37,185 bases of DNA. Origin: Treponema sp. (GTDB lineage: Bacteria > Spirochaetota > Spirochaetia > Treponematales > Breznakiellaceae). The translations under genes and the position numbers were made by a program. Each line of letters begins with the position of its first letter. The stretch's first letter is position 1. Under the pieces are notes generated by a model that had not been told where the DNA came from, did not search any database, and saw nothing but the letters and a program-made list of their open reading frames with translations. This document shows positions 23,106 through 29,725 of this stretch, one piece after another. Location: assembly GCA_031283105.1 (NCBI GenBank), contig JAITCL010000103.1:1-37185 (forward strand), in the 5' to 3' direction.

Positions 23106-24337
23106 ATGAAAAACAGTAAATTTGTAATTAACCCCCCCCCCCGTTACTTTCGCTAATTAAAATCATTTTCACAGTTACACTCGTCCTCTTTATAGCGTTA
23201 GCCTCCTGCGATAACGGCACGACATCAGGCTCGGCGCCGCCGCCGGCGGGCGAGAAAATTATTTTTAAAGGCGGCGGTTATGAACTAAGCATAATTAAAA
23301 ACACAGGCAGGGCCGCGTATATTCCGGCAAGCGGCGACAAGTACGAGATAAGGGATAGTAGCGGGAGAGTTATAAGCAAGGGAAGTATTACGAATATCGC
23401 CGCTGACGGAACGTATACTTTTAAACCGGACTCGGGAAAGGATACCTTTACCGGCGCCATATCGAACGATAAAGCCGCTTTTCAGATAACGAGTACTATT
23501 ACACTGGATGACGGTACGCAGTTACCAGGCCTGTCACTGTCAAATAATGATGACAGTGTTAACAAACCCGCGGTATACACGTCATATAAGGAAGCCGCGG
23601 ACGCGGGTTTTCTGTACCATAACGGTAATATTGATAAAAATTTAGGTACAAGGGAACGTATGGACGCTGTAGACGCGCTTATGAAAACATTGGATTATAC
23701 GCTGATAAAAATAGATTCGGATTTGCCAGTTAGTTCATCATTCCGGTTTGACTTTGATGTTATCAGGAGCAATCTTAATTTGCAGGACAATGACTATTAT
23801 AAATGGGATATTGAGTATAATGACCACCGTGTCCTTGTACGCTATTACTATCATGGTTCTGGTTACTTATATGGCTATAACCTGGTTAATGAAGTATTGC
23901 ATCTTCCCGATATAAAGGGAGAAGACTATTCGACAGGAAAAATTAAACACGTTGATTATGTATATGGTGTGTCGGATCCCAGTGTTAGAAATAACGCCCT
24001 TAATACAGATTCCATCTATGATGAATTTACCGTAGCCGGAAATGCCCCGGTTGACAATTTAGGGTTACTGCAGACGCTGAGAATTGTTAATGCGGTAACA
24101 ACAACAAGAAATCATACTTTAAAAGCCGGAGATTATATTATATGGACAGTAACTTACAGCGATTCTATATGGAACCTTAGATGCTTTATTGAAATTATTA
24201 ATCTGGATGGGTCCGTGAATATGTGGTGGGGAGGCGTGAATAAAATTGGAAACGACACCGGCGGCTTATCAGGTTCCGTGCGCTTTGATACAAGGTTAAA
24301 TTATTCCGGCATGGAAGTAACAGGATTTATTAAATAG
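23106..24337 (+). CDS. Lipoprotein gene, frameshifted at a C11 tract (phase-variable?)
   Basis: From the ATG at 23106 (AAGGAAAAA ribosome-binding site) the frame runs eight codons into eleven C residues and stops at 23154. With one C more (or two fewer) the frame continues as a classic lipoprotein signal, LLSLIKIIFTVTLVLFIALASC, then about 375 residues open to TAA at 24335-24337; the full product would be about 410 residues. No start codon lies between the tract and the lipobox, so as sequenced the export-competent protein is off. An internal ATG at 23660 gives only a 225-residue fragment without a signal. The mature part (for example EIRDSSGRVISKG, and many Tyr/Asp/Asn residues) resembles treponemal surface lipoproteins of unknown function. 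Confidence 0.75.
23132..23142 (+). repeat. C11 homopolymeric tract
   Basis: Eleven consecutive C lie just before the hydrophobic core of a lipoprotein signal peptide. The length leaves the downstream coding frame off by one base. Such tracts change length by slipped-strand mispairing and switch surface proteins on and off in many bacteria. A sequencing length error is the alternative. Confidence 0.8.
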
Positions 24338-24339
24338 TT

Positions 24340-24376
24340 GACTTGTAAGGCAACTCGGTTAGTTGTCTTACAAGTC
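24340..24376 (+). terminator. Stem-loop after the lipoprotein gene, likely terminator
   Basis: Sixteen-base arms (24340-24355 and 24361-24376) differ at one position and enclose a 5-nt loop. They begin 2 nt after the lipoprotein stop. A run of six T (24381-24386) follows after four bases. This is the first of four consecutive inverted repeats. Confidence 0.6.
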
Positions 24377-24378
24377 CT

Positions 24379-24421
24379 GCATTTTTTCGGGTTTAAGCGG
24401 GCTTAAACCCTGCAAAAATGC
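24379..24421. repeat. Inverted repeat 2
   Basis: An inner perfect 10-bp stem (GGGTTTAAGC / GCTTAAACCC, 2-nt loop) is extended by an outer GCATTTTT / AAAAATGC stem with small bulges. It is a different sequence from its neighbours, so this is not a simple duplication. Confidence 0.6.
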
Positions 24422-24434
24422 TTTTTTATAAGGA

Positions 24435-24466
24435 AGTTGTTCGGAAACTGAAGTTTCCGAACAACT
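24435..24466. repeat. Inverted repeat 3
   Basis: Perfect 15-bp arms (AGTTGTTCGGAAACT and its complement) are separated by 2 nt. It could form a cruciform in DNA or a very stable RNA hairpin. Confidence 0.7.
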
Positions 24467-24497
24467 CTAGTGAAAACCAGAAGAAAACCGGCAAATA

Positions 24498-24535
24498 ACA
24501 AAGAACAGGTAACAAAAACACCGCCTGTTCTTTGT
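24498..24535. repeat. Inverted repeat 4
   Basis: Perfect 12-bp arms (ACAAAGAACAGG at 24498-24509 and CCTGTTCTTTGT at 24524-24535) enclose a 14-nt loop. The right arm runs into the first, partial unit of the 21-bp array, which itself opens with a 7-bp palindrome (24539-24553). Confidence 0.7.
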
Positions 24536-24972
24536 AAAGCGCGAGCCTCGCGCCCGGGTACGCGAGTTCCGCACCCGGGTACGCGAGTCTCGTTCCCGGG
24601 TACGCGAGTCCCGCACCCGGGTACGCGAGCCCTGTTCCCGGGTACGCGAGCCCCGCACCCGGGTACGCGAGCCCCGCACCCGGGTACGCGTGACTAAGAC
24701 CCGGGTCTGAGTGCTTAAGACCCGGGTCTGCGCCATTTTCACTTAGGCGGGAGCCTTTCATTCCTAGTCGGGAAACTATTTCGCTTAAGTACGAGCCTTC
24801 GGGGCTTAAGTACGGGAGCCTTGCGCTTAAGTACGGGCCTTCGGGGCTTAAGTACGGAAGCCTTGCGCTTAAGTACGGGCCTTCGGGGCTTAAGTACGGG
24901 CCTCTGGGGCTTAAGTACGGAAGTTTTGCGCTTAAGTACAAACCCCTGGAGCGAAATACAGAACACGGTTAT
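24532..24972. repeat. 21-bp tandem array with palindromic hexamer cores
   Basis: About 20 units keep an exact 21-bp register with no insertion or deletion. Counting from the core, nine units carry CCCGGG (24553, 24574, 24595, 24616, 24637, 24658, 24679, 24700, 24721), two are degenerate (CTTAGG at 24742, CCTAGT at 24763), eight carry CTTAAG (24784 to 24931), and a last one at 24952 is worn. In both families the core usually runs into GTACG. Unit tails alternate (GCA/GTT in the first block, TTCGGGG/CTTGCG in the second), giving a 42-bp super-period. Because 21 is a multiple of 3, long frames exist on both strands (for example 24426-24941 minus, heptads such as YLSPEGP and AYPGAGL). I see no ribosome-binding site for them and do not call a gene. 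The region 24338-25028 holds no other gene. Confidence 0.9.
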
Positions 24973-25028
24973 TCCGTAAACTTTCAATAATTTCAAAATA
25001 CCTAATAATATAGTATATTTAGAGCAGG

Positions 25029-25321
25029 ATGTTTGTCTTTGAATGGTATTCCGAAAAGGAACGGCTCAATGTTGAAAAGCACGGAATTGATTTGGAAACG
25101 GTCAAAAAAGTATTTGACGATCCTTTTAGAATAGAGCAATATGATGAAGCCCACAGTGGAACAGAAGACAGATGGCAAACCCTTGGTATGGCCGGAGAGG
25201 TTTTACTGATGTTTATACTGAAAGGGCTGAAAAAATCCGTATAATAACGGCCAGGGAAGCGACTCCCGAAGAAAAGGAAATTTATTATGGCGCAAGTAAA
25301 GGGTACTGGTTTATCCCCTGA
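25029..25321 (+). pseudogene. brnT: BrnT-family toxin, frameshifted
   Basis: The frame from the ATG at 25029 starts like BrnT/DUF497 toxins (FEWYSEKERLNVEKHGIDLETVKKVFDDP), then runs off at GEVLLM to a stop at 25242. The remaining family sequence (VYTERAEKIRIITAREATPEEKEIYYG) continues in another frame from about 25211 to TGA at 25319-25321. One base is missing near 25210; restored, the product is 97 residues, normal for BrnT. BrnT is an RNase-like toxin held by a DNA-binding antitoxin. As sequenced the toxin lacks its C-terminal catalytic part and should be inactive. The partner downstream is also broken. Confidence 0.85.
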
Positions 25322-25499
25322 ACGGGTAAAAGAAGCGTAAAAAAAACATTCAGCTGTTGCCGGGTTGTTTAACCTGTCACCGTAGGAAATTACCAACTGG
25401 CATCCTGTTGGCGGTATCTCATGGGAGGAGCGCGCGCGGCGTATGAAGGCGGCAGGCGTATCAGCACGGGAAAAAGCCCGGAATTACAGGCATCTCTGA
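25287..25499 (+). pseudogene. Putative antitoxin partner with two nonsense codons
   Basis: Starting at the ATG at 25287, inside the end of brnT, a 70-codon frame runs to TGA at 25497, interrupted only by TAA (25338) and TAG (25383). Both could come from single changes of CAA/GAA and CAG/GAG codons. Read through, it gives MAQVKGTGLSPERVKEA, then KKHSAVAGLFNLSP, then EITNWHPVGGISWEERARRMKAAG and a basic C-terminus. The overlap with brnT and the size fit an antitoxin, but it does not look like canonical BrnA, and I do not recognise the family. Confidence 0.6.
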
Positions 25500-25584
25500 A
25501 ATAATGTCAAAGGCCGGCAAATAAAGAAAGAAAAACAATTGGCGGAAATAATATCTTAAGAATTCCGGTGAGCCAATACCGCCT

Positions 25585-26325
25585 TCACCACTCCCAGCTT
25601 GCGAGTTTTTTTCCGAGTGCGGCGTTCAGTAAGGCGCAGACTAGGGATTTCGCCTCGTGCCGGGATTTGCCGTCCATTGTGTAGCGGTAAAGCCGCGCCG
25701 GTTCAAGGCGGCCTGCCGTGTCTAACCAGCGGCGGCTGCCCGGGCCTATCCGCAGTAATACTGATGGTTCCTTCGGGGCGCAGTTGGCGCATAATGCGTC
25801 CCCTTCGCGGATGTCCAGCCAAAGGGGGGAATCTGCGGCGGCTTTTCCGCAGGCGGCGCAGGTTTCAAGGCGGGGCTGCAGGCCGGACAGGGACAGCCAT
25901 TGCCATAAAAAATGAATAAGCAGGCGGGGGCATAATTCCTCGTTAGCGTTTTCAAGCGCGTCAAGGGACGATGCTGTAAGGTTTAGGGCTGTGTCCCAGG
26001 AGCCGCCGCTGCCGCGGGTGGCGAGTACTGTGTCCGTTATCGCGGCGGCCGTCATGGAGCGGTCGTAGAGTTCGCGCAGTCCGGGGCGCCAGCAGCGGAT
26101 GTCAAAATCGGTGATTTTAACGCTGTCTTTCACCGGGTTGCGGTAGACCCATACCTTCCCCGAATTAAAGGGTGACGCGTGGGCGCGTAGTTTGCTTTTC
26201 GGGCCGCCGAAAACTGTCGCTTTTATTATTCCTTCTTCCCCGGTGAGTAAATATACTTCGCGGTTGCTTTCACCGGCGGGGCGGCTGTGCAGAACAAGGG
26301 CTGAATAGGCTGCGGTTCTTTGCAT
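25585..26325 (-). CDS. recO: RecO, DNA repair / recombination mediator
   Basis: A 246-residue RecO: N-terminal OB-fold (SALVLHSRPAGESNREVYLLTGEEG, then KATVFGGPKSK), a helical middle, and a zinc-finger pair CAACGK...CANC at about residues 160-182. RecO works with RecF/RecR to load RecA on SSB-coated DNA. Its ATG overlaps the argA stop by one base (TAATG), so it is the second gene of an argA-recO unit. The C-terminus (LNAALGKKLASWEW) is normal. The decayed toxin-antitoxin module is convergent with it. Confidence 0.92.
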   Translation of the reverse strand: MQRTAAYSALVLHSRPAGESNREVYLLTGEEGIIKATVFGGPKSKLRAHASPFNSGKVWVYRNPVKDSVKITDFDIRCWRPGLRELYDRSMTAAAITDTVLATRGSGGSWDTALNLTASSLDALENANEELCPRLLIHFLWQWLSLSGLQPRLETCAACGKAAADSPLWLDIREGDALCANCAPKEPSVLLRIGPGSRRWLDTAGRLEPARLYRYTMDGKSRHEAKSLVCALLNAALGKKLASWEW

Positions 26326-27683
26326 TACAGCTTAAGCGCGAAAACTTTGCTGTTTCGCGCGCGGTCGTAAACTTTTCGTTTTTGTTCGGGCAGCGTCTCT
26401 ACGCCCGCTTCCTTAAAGCCCAGGCTCTCGAACCAGTCCTGTGTCTGGGTGGTTAGAACAAAAACGCGCTCCAGCCCCTTTTTCCGGGCTTTTTCAATCA
26501 GGAAGCCGACAATGCGCCTGCCCAGCCCCATGTCGCTGAACCGGGGGTCTGTCGCGATGGCGGCGATTTCAGCCTGCGATTCACCACGGTCATGCAGGGC
26601 GCCGCAGGCGTGGATAGTGCCGTCTATCTCGAAAACTACATAATCATCCTTCTTCTCCTGAATCTGTTCCGCGCTGCGGCGTATCAAAATGCCGTCTTGC
26701 ATCAGCGGTTCCATCAGCCTTAATATATCGGGAAGATCGTTTGTGTGAAGGCTGCGGATAGAATCGTATTCGTCGGCGTAAATCATTGTCCCTACCCCGA
26801 GATTGGAGAATAGTTCCTTAAGAACGGAGCCTTCTTCCCTGCCGTCAACGATATGTACGCGGTGAACCCCTGAACGGCTGGCGCGCCGCGCGAGTTTTAG
26901 CTCCCGCAGATAATGCTGCCAGGACGCGGTTTCATTCTCGTTTCGCCCGCTTAAATTACCGTTAGCGGCGATTAATGTCTCGATTTCCTGCGTTGTAAGC
27001 CTGTCAAGCCTGCCGTCCGGCCTTGTTTTTGGCTTTTCAGGCAAATTATAGAAATCCGCCCTTAATTCATCATGAATTGATATAATGAATAATTTCTCGG
27101 CTTTTAGGGCTGATGAAACCGCCAGGGCGATTTCATCGCTTTGCACGTTGTAGGGTTTTCCCGAGGGGCTCCAGCCAATGCAGGGCAGAATGGGAACCAT
27201 CCCAAGGTTGAGAACCCTTTCAAGCGAATCGGCGTATATTTTATCAACTATGCCCGTGTGTTCCGTATCTACGCCGTCTTTTACGCCCAGCCCCCGCGCT
27301 CTTACAAAATTCCCGATAAGCGCTTCCGCGCGGCTGCCGGACAGTAAAGTCATAAAACGGCCTGCTACATCATAGGCTGCCATCTCGACAAATGGTATCG
27401 CCTGTGAAGTTGTTACGCGTACCGGAAAATCCGTATTTGCCGTGCAGGATGTGTGAATGTCATGCCGCTTTAAAACAGCGTCGATATTTTGTTTTGCTCC
27501 GGGAACAATGACCACCTTAAACCCGGTTTTCGCGAGTAGGGCGAGATCTTTTACAAGACCGGGAAAATTCGGATCTTCGGTGACGGGACAGTCAATTTTA
27601 AAAACCATTGTAGAACCTTCAAATTTACTCTGATAATGAAAAACTTCGCGTATCAGTTCTACCTGTGAATAAGGAGTGTCCAT
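26325..27683 (-). CDS. argA: ArgA, N-acetylglutamate synthase
   Basis: A 452-residue two-domain protein that acetylates glutamate at the start of arginine synthesis. Residues 1-285 are an amino-acid-kinase-like domain (VIVPGAKQNID, a GIVDKIYADSLERVLNLGMVPILPCIGWS stretch, NVQSDEIALAVS), which binds arginine in this family. Residues 300-452 are a GNAT acetyltransferase domain (ACGALHDRGESQAEIAAIATDP, acetyl-CoA-binding GLGRRIVGFL, ending VFALKL). No other arginine genes are nearby. Only an AT-rich box (TATAAA) and no clear ribosome-binding site precede the ATG at 27683, so the exact start is less certain than the function. Confidence 0.92.
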   Translation of the reverse strand: MDTPYSQVELIREVFHYQSKFEGSTMVFKIDCPVTEDPNFPGLVKDLALLAKTGFKVVIVPGAKQNIDAVLKRHDIHTSCTANTDFPVRVTTSQAIPFVEMAAYDVAGRFMTLLSGSRAEALIGNFVRARGLGVKDGVDTEHTGIVDKIYADSLERVLNLGMVPILPCIGWSPSGKPYNVQSDEIALAVSSALKAEKLFIISIHDELRADFYNLPEKPKTRPDGRLDRLTTQEIETLIAANGNLSGRNENETASWQHYLRELKLARRASRSGVHRVHIVDGREEGSVLKELFSNLGVGTMIYADEYDSIRSLHTNDLPDILRLMEPLMQDGILIRRSAEQIQEKKDDYVVFEIDGTIHACGALHDRGESQAEIAAIATDPRFSDMGLGRRIVGFLIEKARKKGLERVFVLTTQTQDWFESLGFKEAGVETLPEQKRKVYDRARNSKVFALKL

Positions 27684-27886
27684 ATTTTATATTCTATATT
27701 GAAAAACCGGAAAATGGTAGAAGGCGTTATGTAAGTATTATTGATGGTAAAAATACTCATTGCGGATATTACTTTTCCGCTAAAGCTAATTTTTCATATT
27801 CCGATATTTATATTGAAGTAGGAAAATTTTACGGAGTTTCTCCGAAGAATTGTTCCTTGCCGGAAGTAGCCGTATCCGTCGGATAA
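27665..27886 (+). CDS. Hypothetical small ORF upstream of flaB
   Basis: A 73-codon frame from a GTG, overlapping the argA start by 19 nt on the opposite strand. The sequence (YIEKPENGRRRYVSIIDGKN, CGYYFSAKANFSYSDIYIEVGKFYG) looks protein-like but matches nothing I know, and there is no ribosome-binding site. It may be a gene fragment left between argA and the flaB leader. The overlap with the argA start region argues against independent expression. Confidence 0.25.
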   Translation: MNKECPYFIFYIEKPENGRRRYVSIIDGKNTHCGYYFSAKANFSYSDIYIEVGKFYGVSPKNCSLPEVAVSVG

Positions 27887-27895
27887 TCAGGCGTA

Positions 27896-28097
27896 TTCCC
27901 GGACATCCTCACCCTTCCGGGAACGGTGGGTCGAGGGTTCTGTTTCCCTTTGGGAAATAGTGGCACATGGATATTTTAAAAATATCCGCAAAAAAATTTA
28001 AACCGGAGTTTTTTCAAAGAGAAAACTCCAGGATAAAAAGCTGTGAAACAGTTTTTTATCAGGCATGGAAGCCGCGGCGCGAACCCGTCGATGACGG
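27896..28097 (+). promoter_or_regulatory. flaB leader with six consecutive stem-loops
   Basis: Six inverted repeats of unrelated sequence follow one another upstream of flaB: 27896-27923 (TTCCCGG / CCGGGAA), 27943-27957 (TTTCCC / GGGAAA), 27969-27987 (9-bp arms, 1-nt loop), 28005-28029 (GGAGTTTT / AAAACTCC), 28032-28060 (12-bp stem with one G-U pair) and 28085-28097 (CCGTC / GACGG). The flaB ribosome-binding site (AAAGGAG) starts about 20 nt later. No clear sigma-28 promoter was found by eye. The spacing suggests a structured 5' untranslated RNA, or a processed small RNA, controlling flagellin. Confidence 0.65.
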
Positions 28098-28127
28098 CGG
28101 CGCCGGAAAAGCCAAAGGAGTGAATAT

Positions 28128-28988
28128 ATGATAATTAATCACAACTTAAGTGCAATGTTTGCCGACAGGTCCCTCAAGGTTACCCAGACTTTCCTGGATA
28201 AAAATATGGAGAAACTGTCGAGCGGACTGCGCATCAACCGCGCCGGTGATGATGCTTCGGGACTCGCAGTTTCTGAAAAATTGCGCGCGCAGATTCGTGG
28301 TTTGAACCAGGCGTCTACAAACGCCCAGAATGGCATCTCATTCATTCAGACTACTGAAGGTTATCTGCAGGAATCTGAAGATATTGTCCAGCGTCTCCGT
28401 GAATTGGCGGTACAGTCGGCTAACGGTATTTATACCGAAGAAGACCGCATGTACATCCAGATTGAAGTTTCAGCATTGGTTGACGAAATCGACAGAATAG
28501 CGTCTCACGCGCAATTCAACGGGATGAATCTTTTAACTGGCCGCTTCGGCAGGCCCATCGGCGAAAACGTGGTTACAGCGTCCATGTGGCTCCATATCGG
28601 CGCTAACATGGATCAGAGAGAACAGGTGTTTATCGGCACTATGACAGCGAAGGGTATTGGTATCCGCAATGTCGGTGACGAAACTTTTATTTCATTGTCC
28701 GCATCGGACGATGCCAACCGTGCCATTGGAACCCTTGACAGAGCGTTGAAGATCATCAATAAGCAAAGAGCTGATCTTGGCGCCTATCAGAACCGCCTTG
28801 AGCATGCAGTACGCGGCCTTGATGTTGGCGCTGAAAACATGCAAGCTTCTGAATCCCGCATACGTGATACTCACATGGCGAACGAGACGGTAAACTACAC
28901 CAAGAACATGATCCTTACACAATCAGGTACAGCTATGCTGGCGCAGGCCAATCAAAGAGGTCAGGCAGTTCTACAGCTCTTACAATAA
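28128..28988 (+). CDS. flaB: FlaB, class B core flagellin of periplasmic flagella
   Basis: A 286-residue flagellin of spirochaete type, building the core of the periplasmic flagellar filament. The N-terminus ([20 protein letters not shown], then [33 protein letters not shown]) and the C-terminus ([25 protein letters not shown], ending QAVLQLLQ) are the conserved D0/D1 coiled-coil regions. The variable middle (about residues 130-190, [26 protein letters not shown]) is short, as in treponemal FlaB. No signal peptide, as expected for type III export. Strong AAAGGAG ribosome-binding site, a highly structured leader and a strong terminator after the gene, so it is probably monocistronic and abundant. 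It is the best taxonomic marker in the window. Confidence 0.98.
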   Translation: MIINHNLSAMFADRSLKVTQTFLDKNMEKLSSGLRINRAGDDASGLAVSEKLRAQIRGLNQASTNAQNGISFIQTTEGYLQESEDIVQRLRELAVQSANGIYTEEDRMYIQIEVSALVDEIDRIASHAQFNGMNLLTGRFGRPIGENVVTASMWLHIGANMDQREQVFIGTMTAKGIGIRNVGDETFISLSASDDANRAIGTLDRALKIINKQRADLGAYQNRLEHAVRGLDVGAENMQASESRIRDTHMANETVNYTKNMILTQSGTAMLAQANQRGQAVLQLLQ

Positions 28989-29016
28989 ATAAATAAGAGA
29001 CGTCTCTCGGAAAGGC

Positions 29017-29070
29017 GCCTGACCACTGCCCGGAGTATCCGGGTTAGAATGTGGTCAGGCTTCTTTTTTT
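29017..29070 (+). terminator. Rho-independent terminator of flaB
   Basis: A perfect 10-bp stem, GCCTGACCAC (29017-29026) with GTGGTCAGGC (29051-29060), encloses a second small hairpin (CCCGG / CCGGG) and is followed by TTCTTTTTTT. It sits 28 nt after the flaB stop. Confidence 0.92.
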
Positions 29071-29181
29071 ATGTTAAAAATCAACCTAATTATTCATAAA
29101 AAAAAATTCTACATTTAAGTATTCAGGCATATATAGCCATATTAAGACATTCAAGGTATAGTTTATTCACAGGGGATTATT

Positions 29182-29718
29182 ATGAAACGTTTTATAATGT
29201 TTTTTTCACTTTTTATACTGGTATTAACGGGCGCCGCGGCGCAAGCGGCGGAATTAACATTTACTTTTACACGTCAGAGCGGTTCAGCCAGTAACCAGTA
29301 CGCGGTCTGGATCGAAGACGCGCTGGGCAATTATATAAAGACGCTTTCCGCCACGCGTTATACTGCTAACGGCGGATATAAAGTAAGGCCGTCATCGGTT
29401 CCGCAATGGGTTAAGAAATCCGGCCTTTCCGGTTTTTCAAAATCCCAGGTCGACGCGGTAACATCCGCGACTCCGAGAAACGGAAATGTCATCTGCCGGT
29501 GGGACGGCACGGACAGTAAGGGCGCGGCGGTTCCTGCGGGAGCGTATGTTTTAATACTGGAAGGAACTCTCCGTAACGATAACCAGGTTTATTACCGCGC
29601 GCCGTTCAGAGCAGGGCAGGGCGCGGCAGCCGCCCCGGTTAGCGTTGAGTATACCGGCCCCGGCGCGGAAAAAGAAAAATCCATGATTAGCGATGTGAAG
29701 GTCAGGGTTCTCCGGTAG
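29182..29718 (+). CDS. DUF2271-like secreted protein
   Basis: A 178-residue protein with a clear Sec signal peptide (MKRFIMFFSLFILVLTGAAAQAAE, no lipobox) and a single beta-rich domain: QYAVWIEDALGNYIKTL, then VPQWVKKSG, VDAVTSATPRNG, WDGTDSKGAAVPAGAYVLILEG. This pattern matches DUF2271 periplasmic proteins, often encoded near flavin-transfer (ApbE) and FMN-binding redox proteins. No such neighbours are seen here. The DAVTSAT segment resembles the threonine-flavinylation motif of FMN-binding domains, but the fold context differs and I would not infer flavinylation. Ribosome-binding site AGGGGA. It is convergent with rmuC (7 nt between stops). Confidence 0.75.
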   Translation: MKRFIMFFSLFILVLTGAAAQAAELTFTFTRQSGSASNQYAVWIEDALGNYIKTLSATRYTANGGYKVRPSSVPQWVKKSGLSGFSKSQVDAVTSATPRNGNVICRWDGTDSKGAAVPAGAYVLILEGTLRNDNQVYYRAPFRAGQGAAAAPVSVEYTGPGAEKEKSMISDVKVRVLR

Positions 29719-29725
29719 TCAGGCG

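Noticed and set aside
24426-24941. A 171-codon minus-strand frame with heptapeptide repeats (YLSPEGP, AYPGAGL) as a real protein gene.
   Set aside because: Several frames on both strands are open here only because the repeat unit is 21 bp. There is no ribosome-binding site, and the frame runs through the stem-loops. It is kept as an alternative reading of the array, not as a gene.
24532-24972. CRISPR array.
   Set aside because: Units are contiguous 21-mers with gradual drift; there are no unique spacers of constant length between identical repeats, and no cas genes are present.
27887-28127. Sigma-28 flagellar promoter upstream of flaB.
   Set aside because: GTCGATGA at about 28087 resembles the -10 element, but no TAAA-type -35 lies at the right distance and it falls inside a stem-loop.
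29455-29485. Flavinylation site in the DUF2271-like protein (DAVTSAT).
   Set aside because: The match to the FMN-transfer motif is partial, the surrounding domain is not an FMN-binding domain, and no ApbE gene is nearby.
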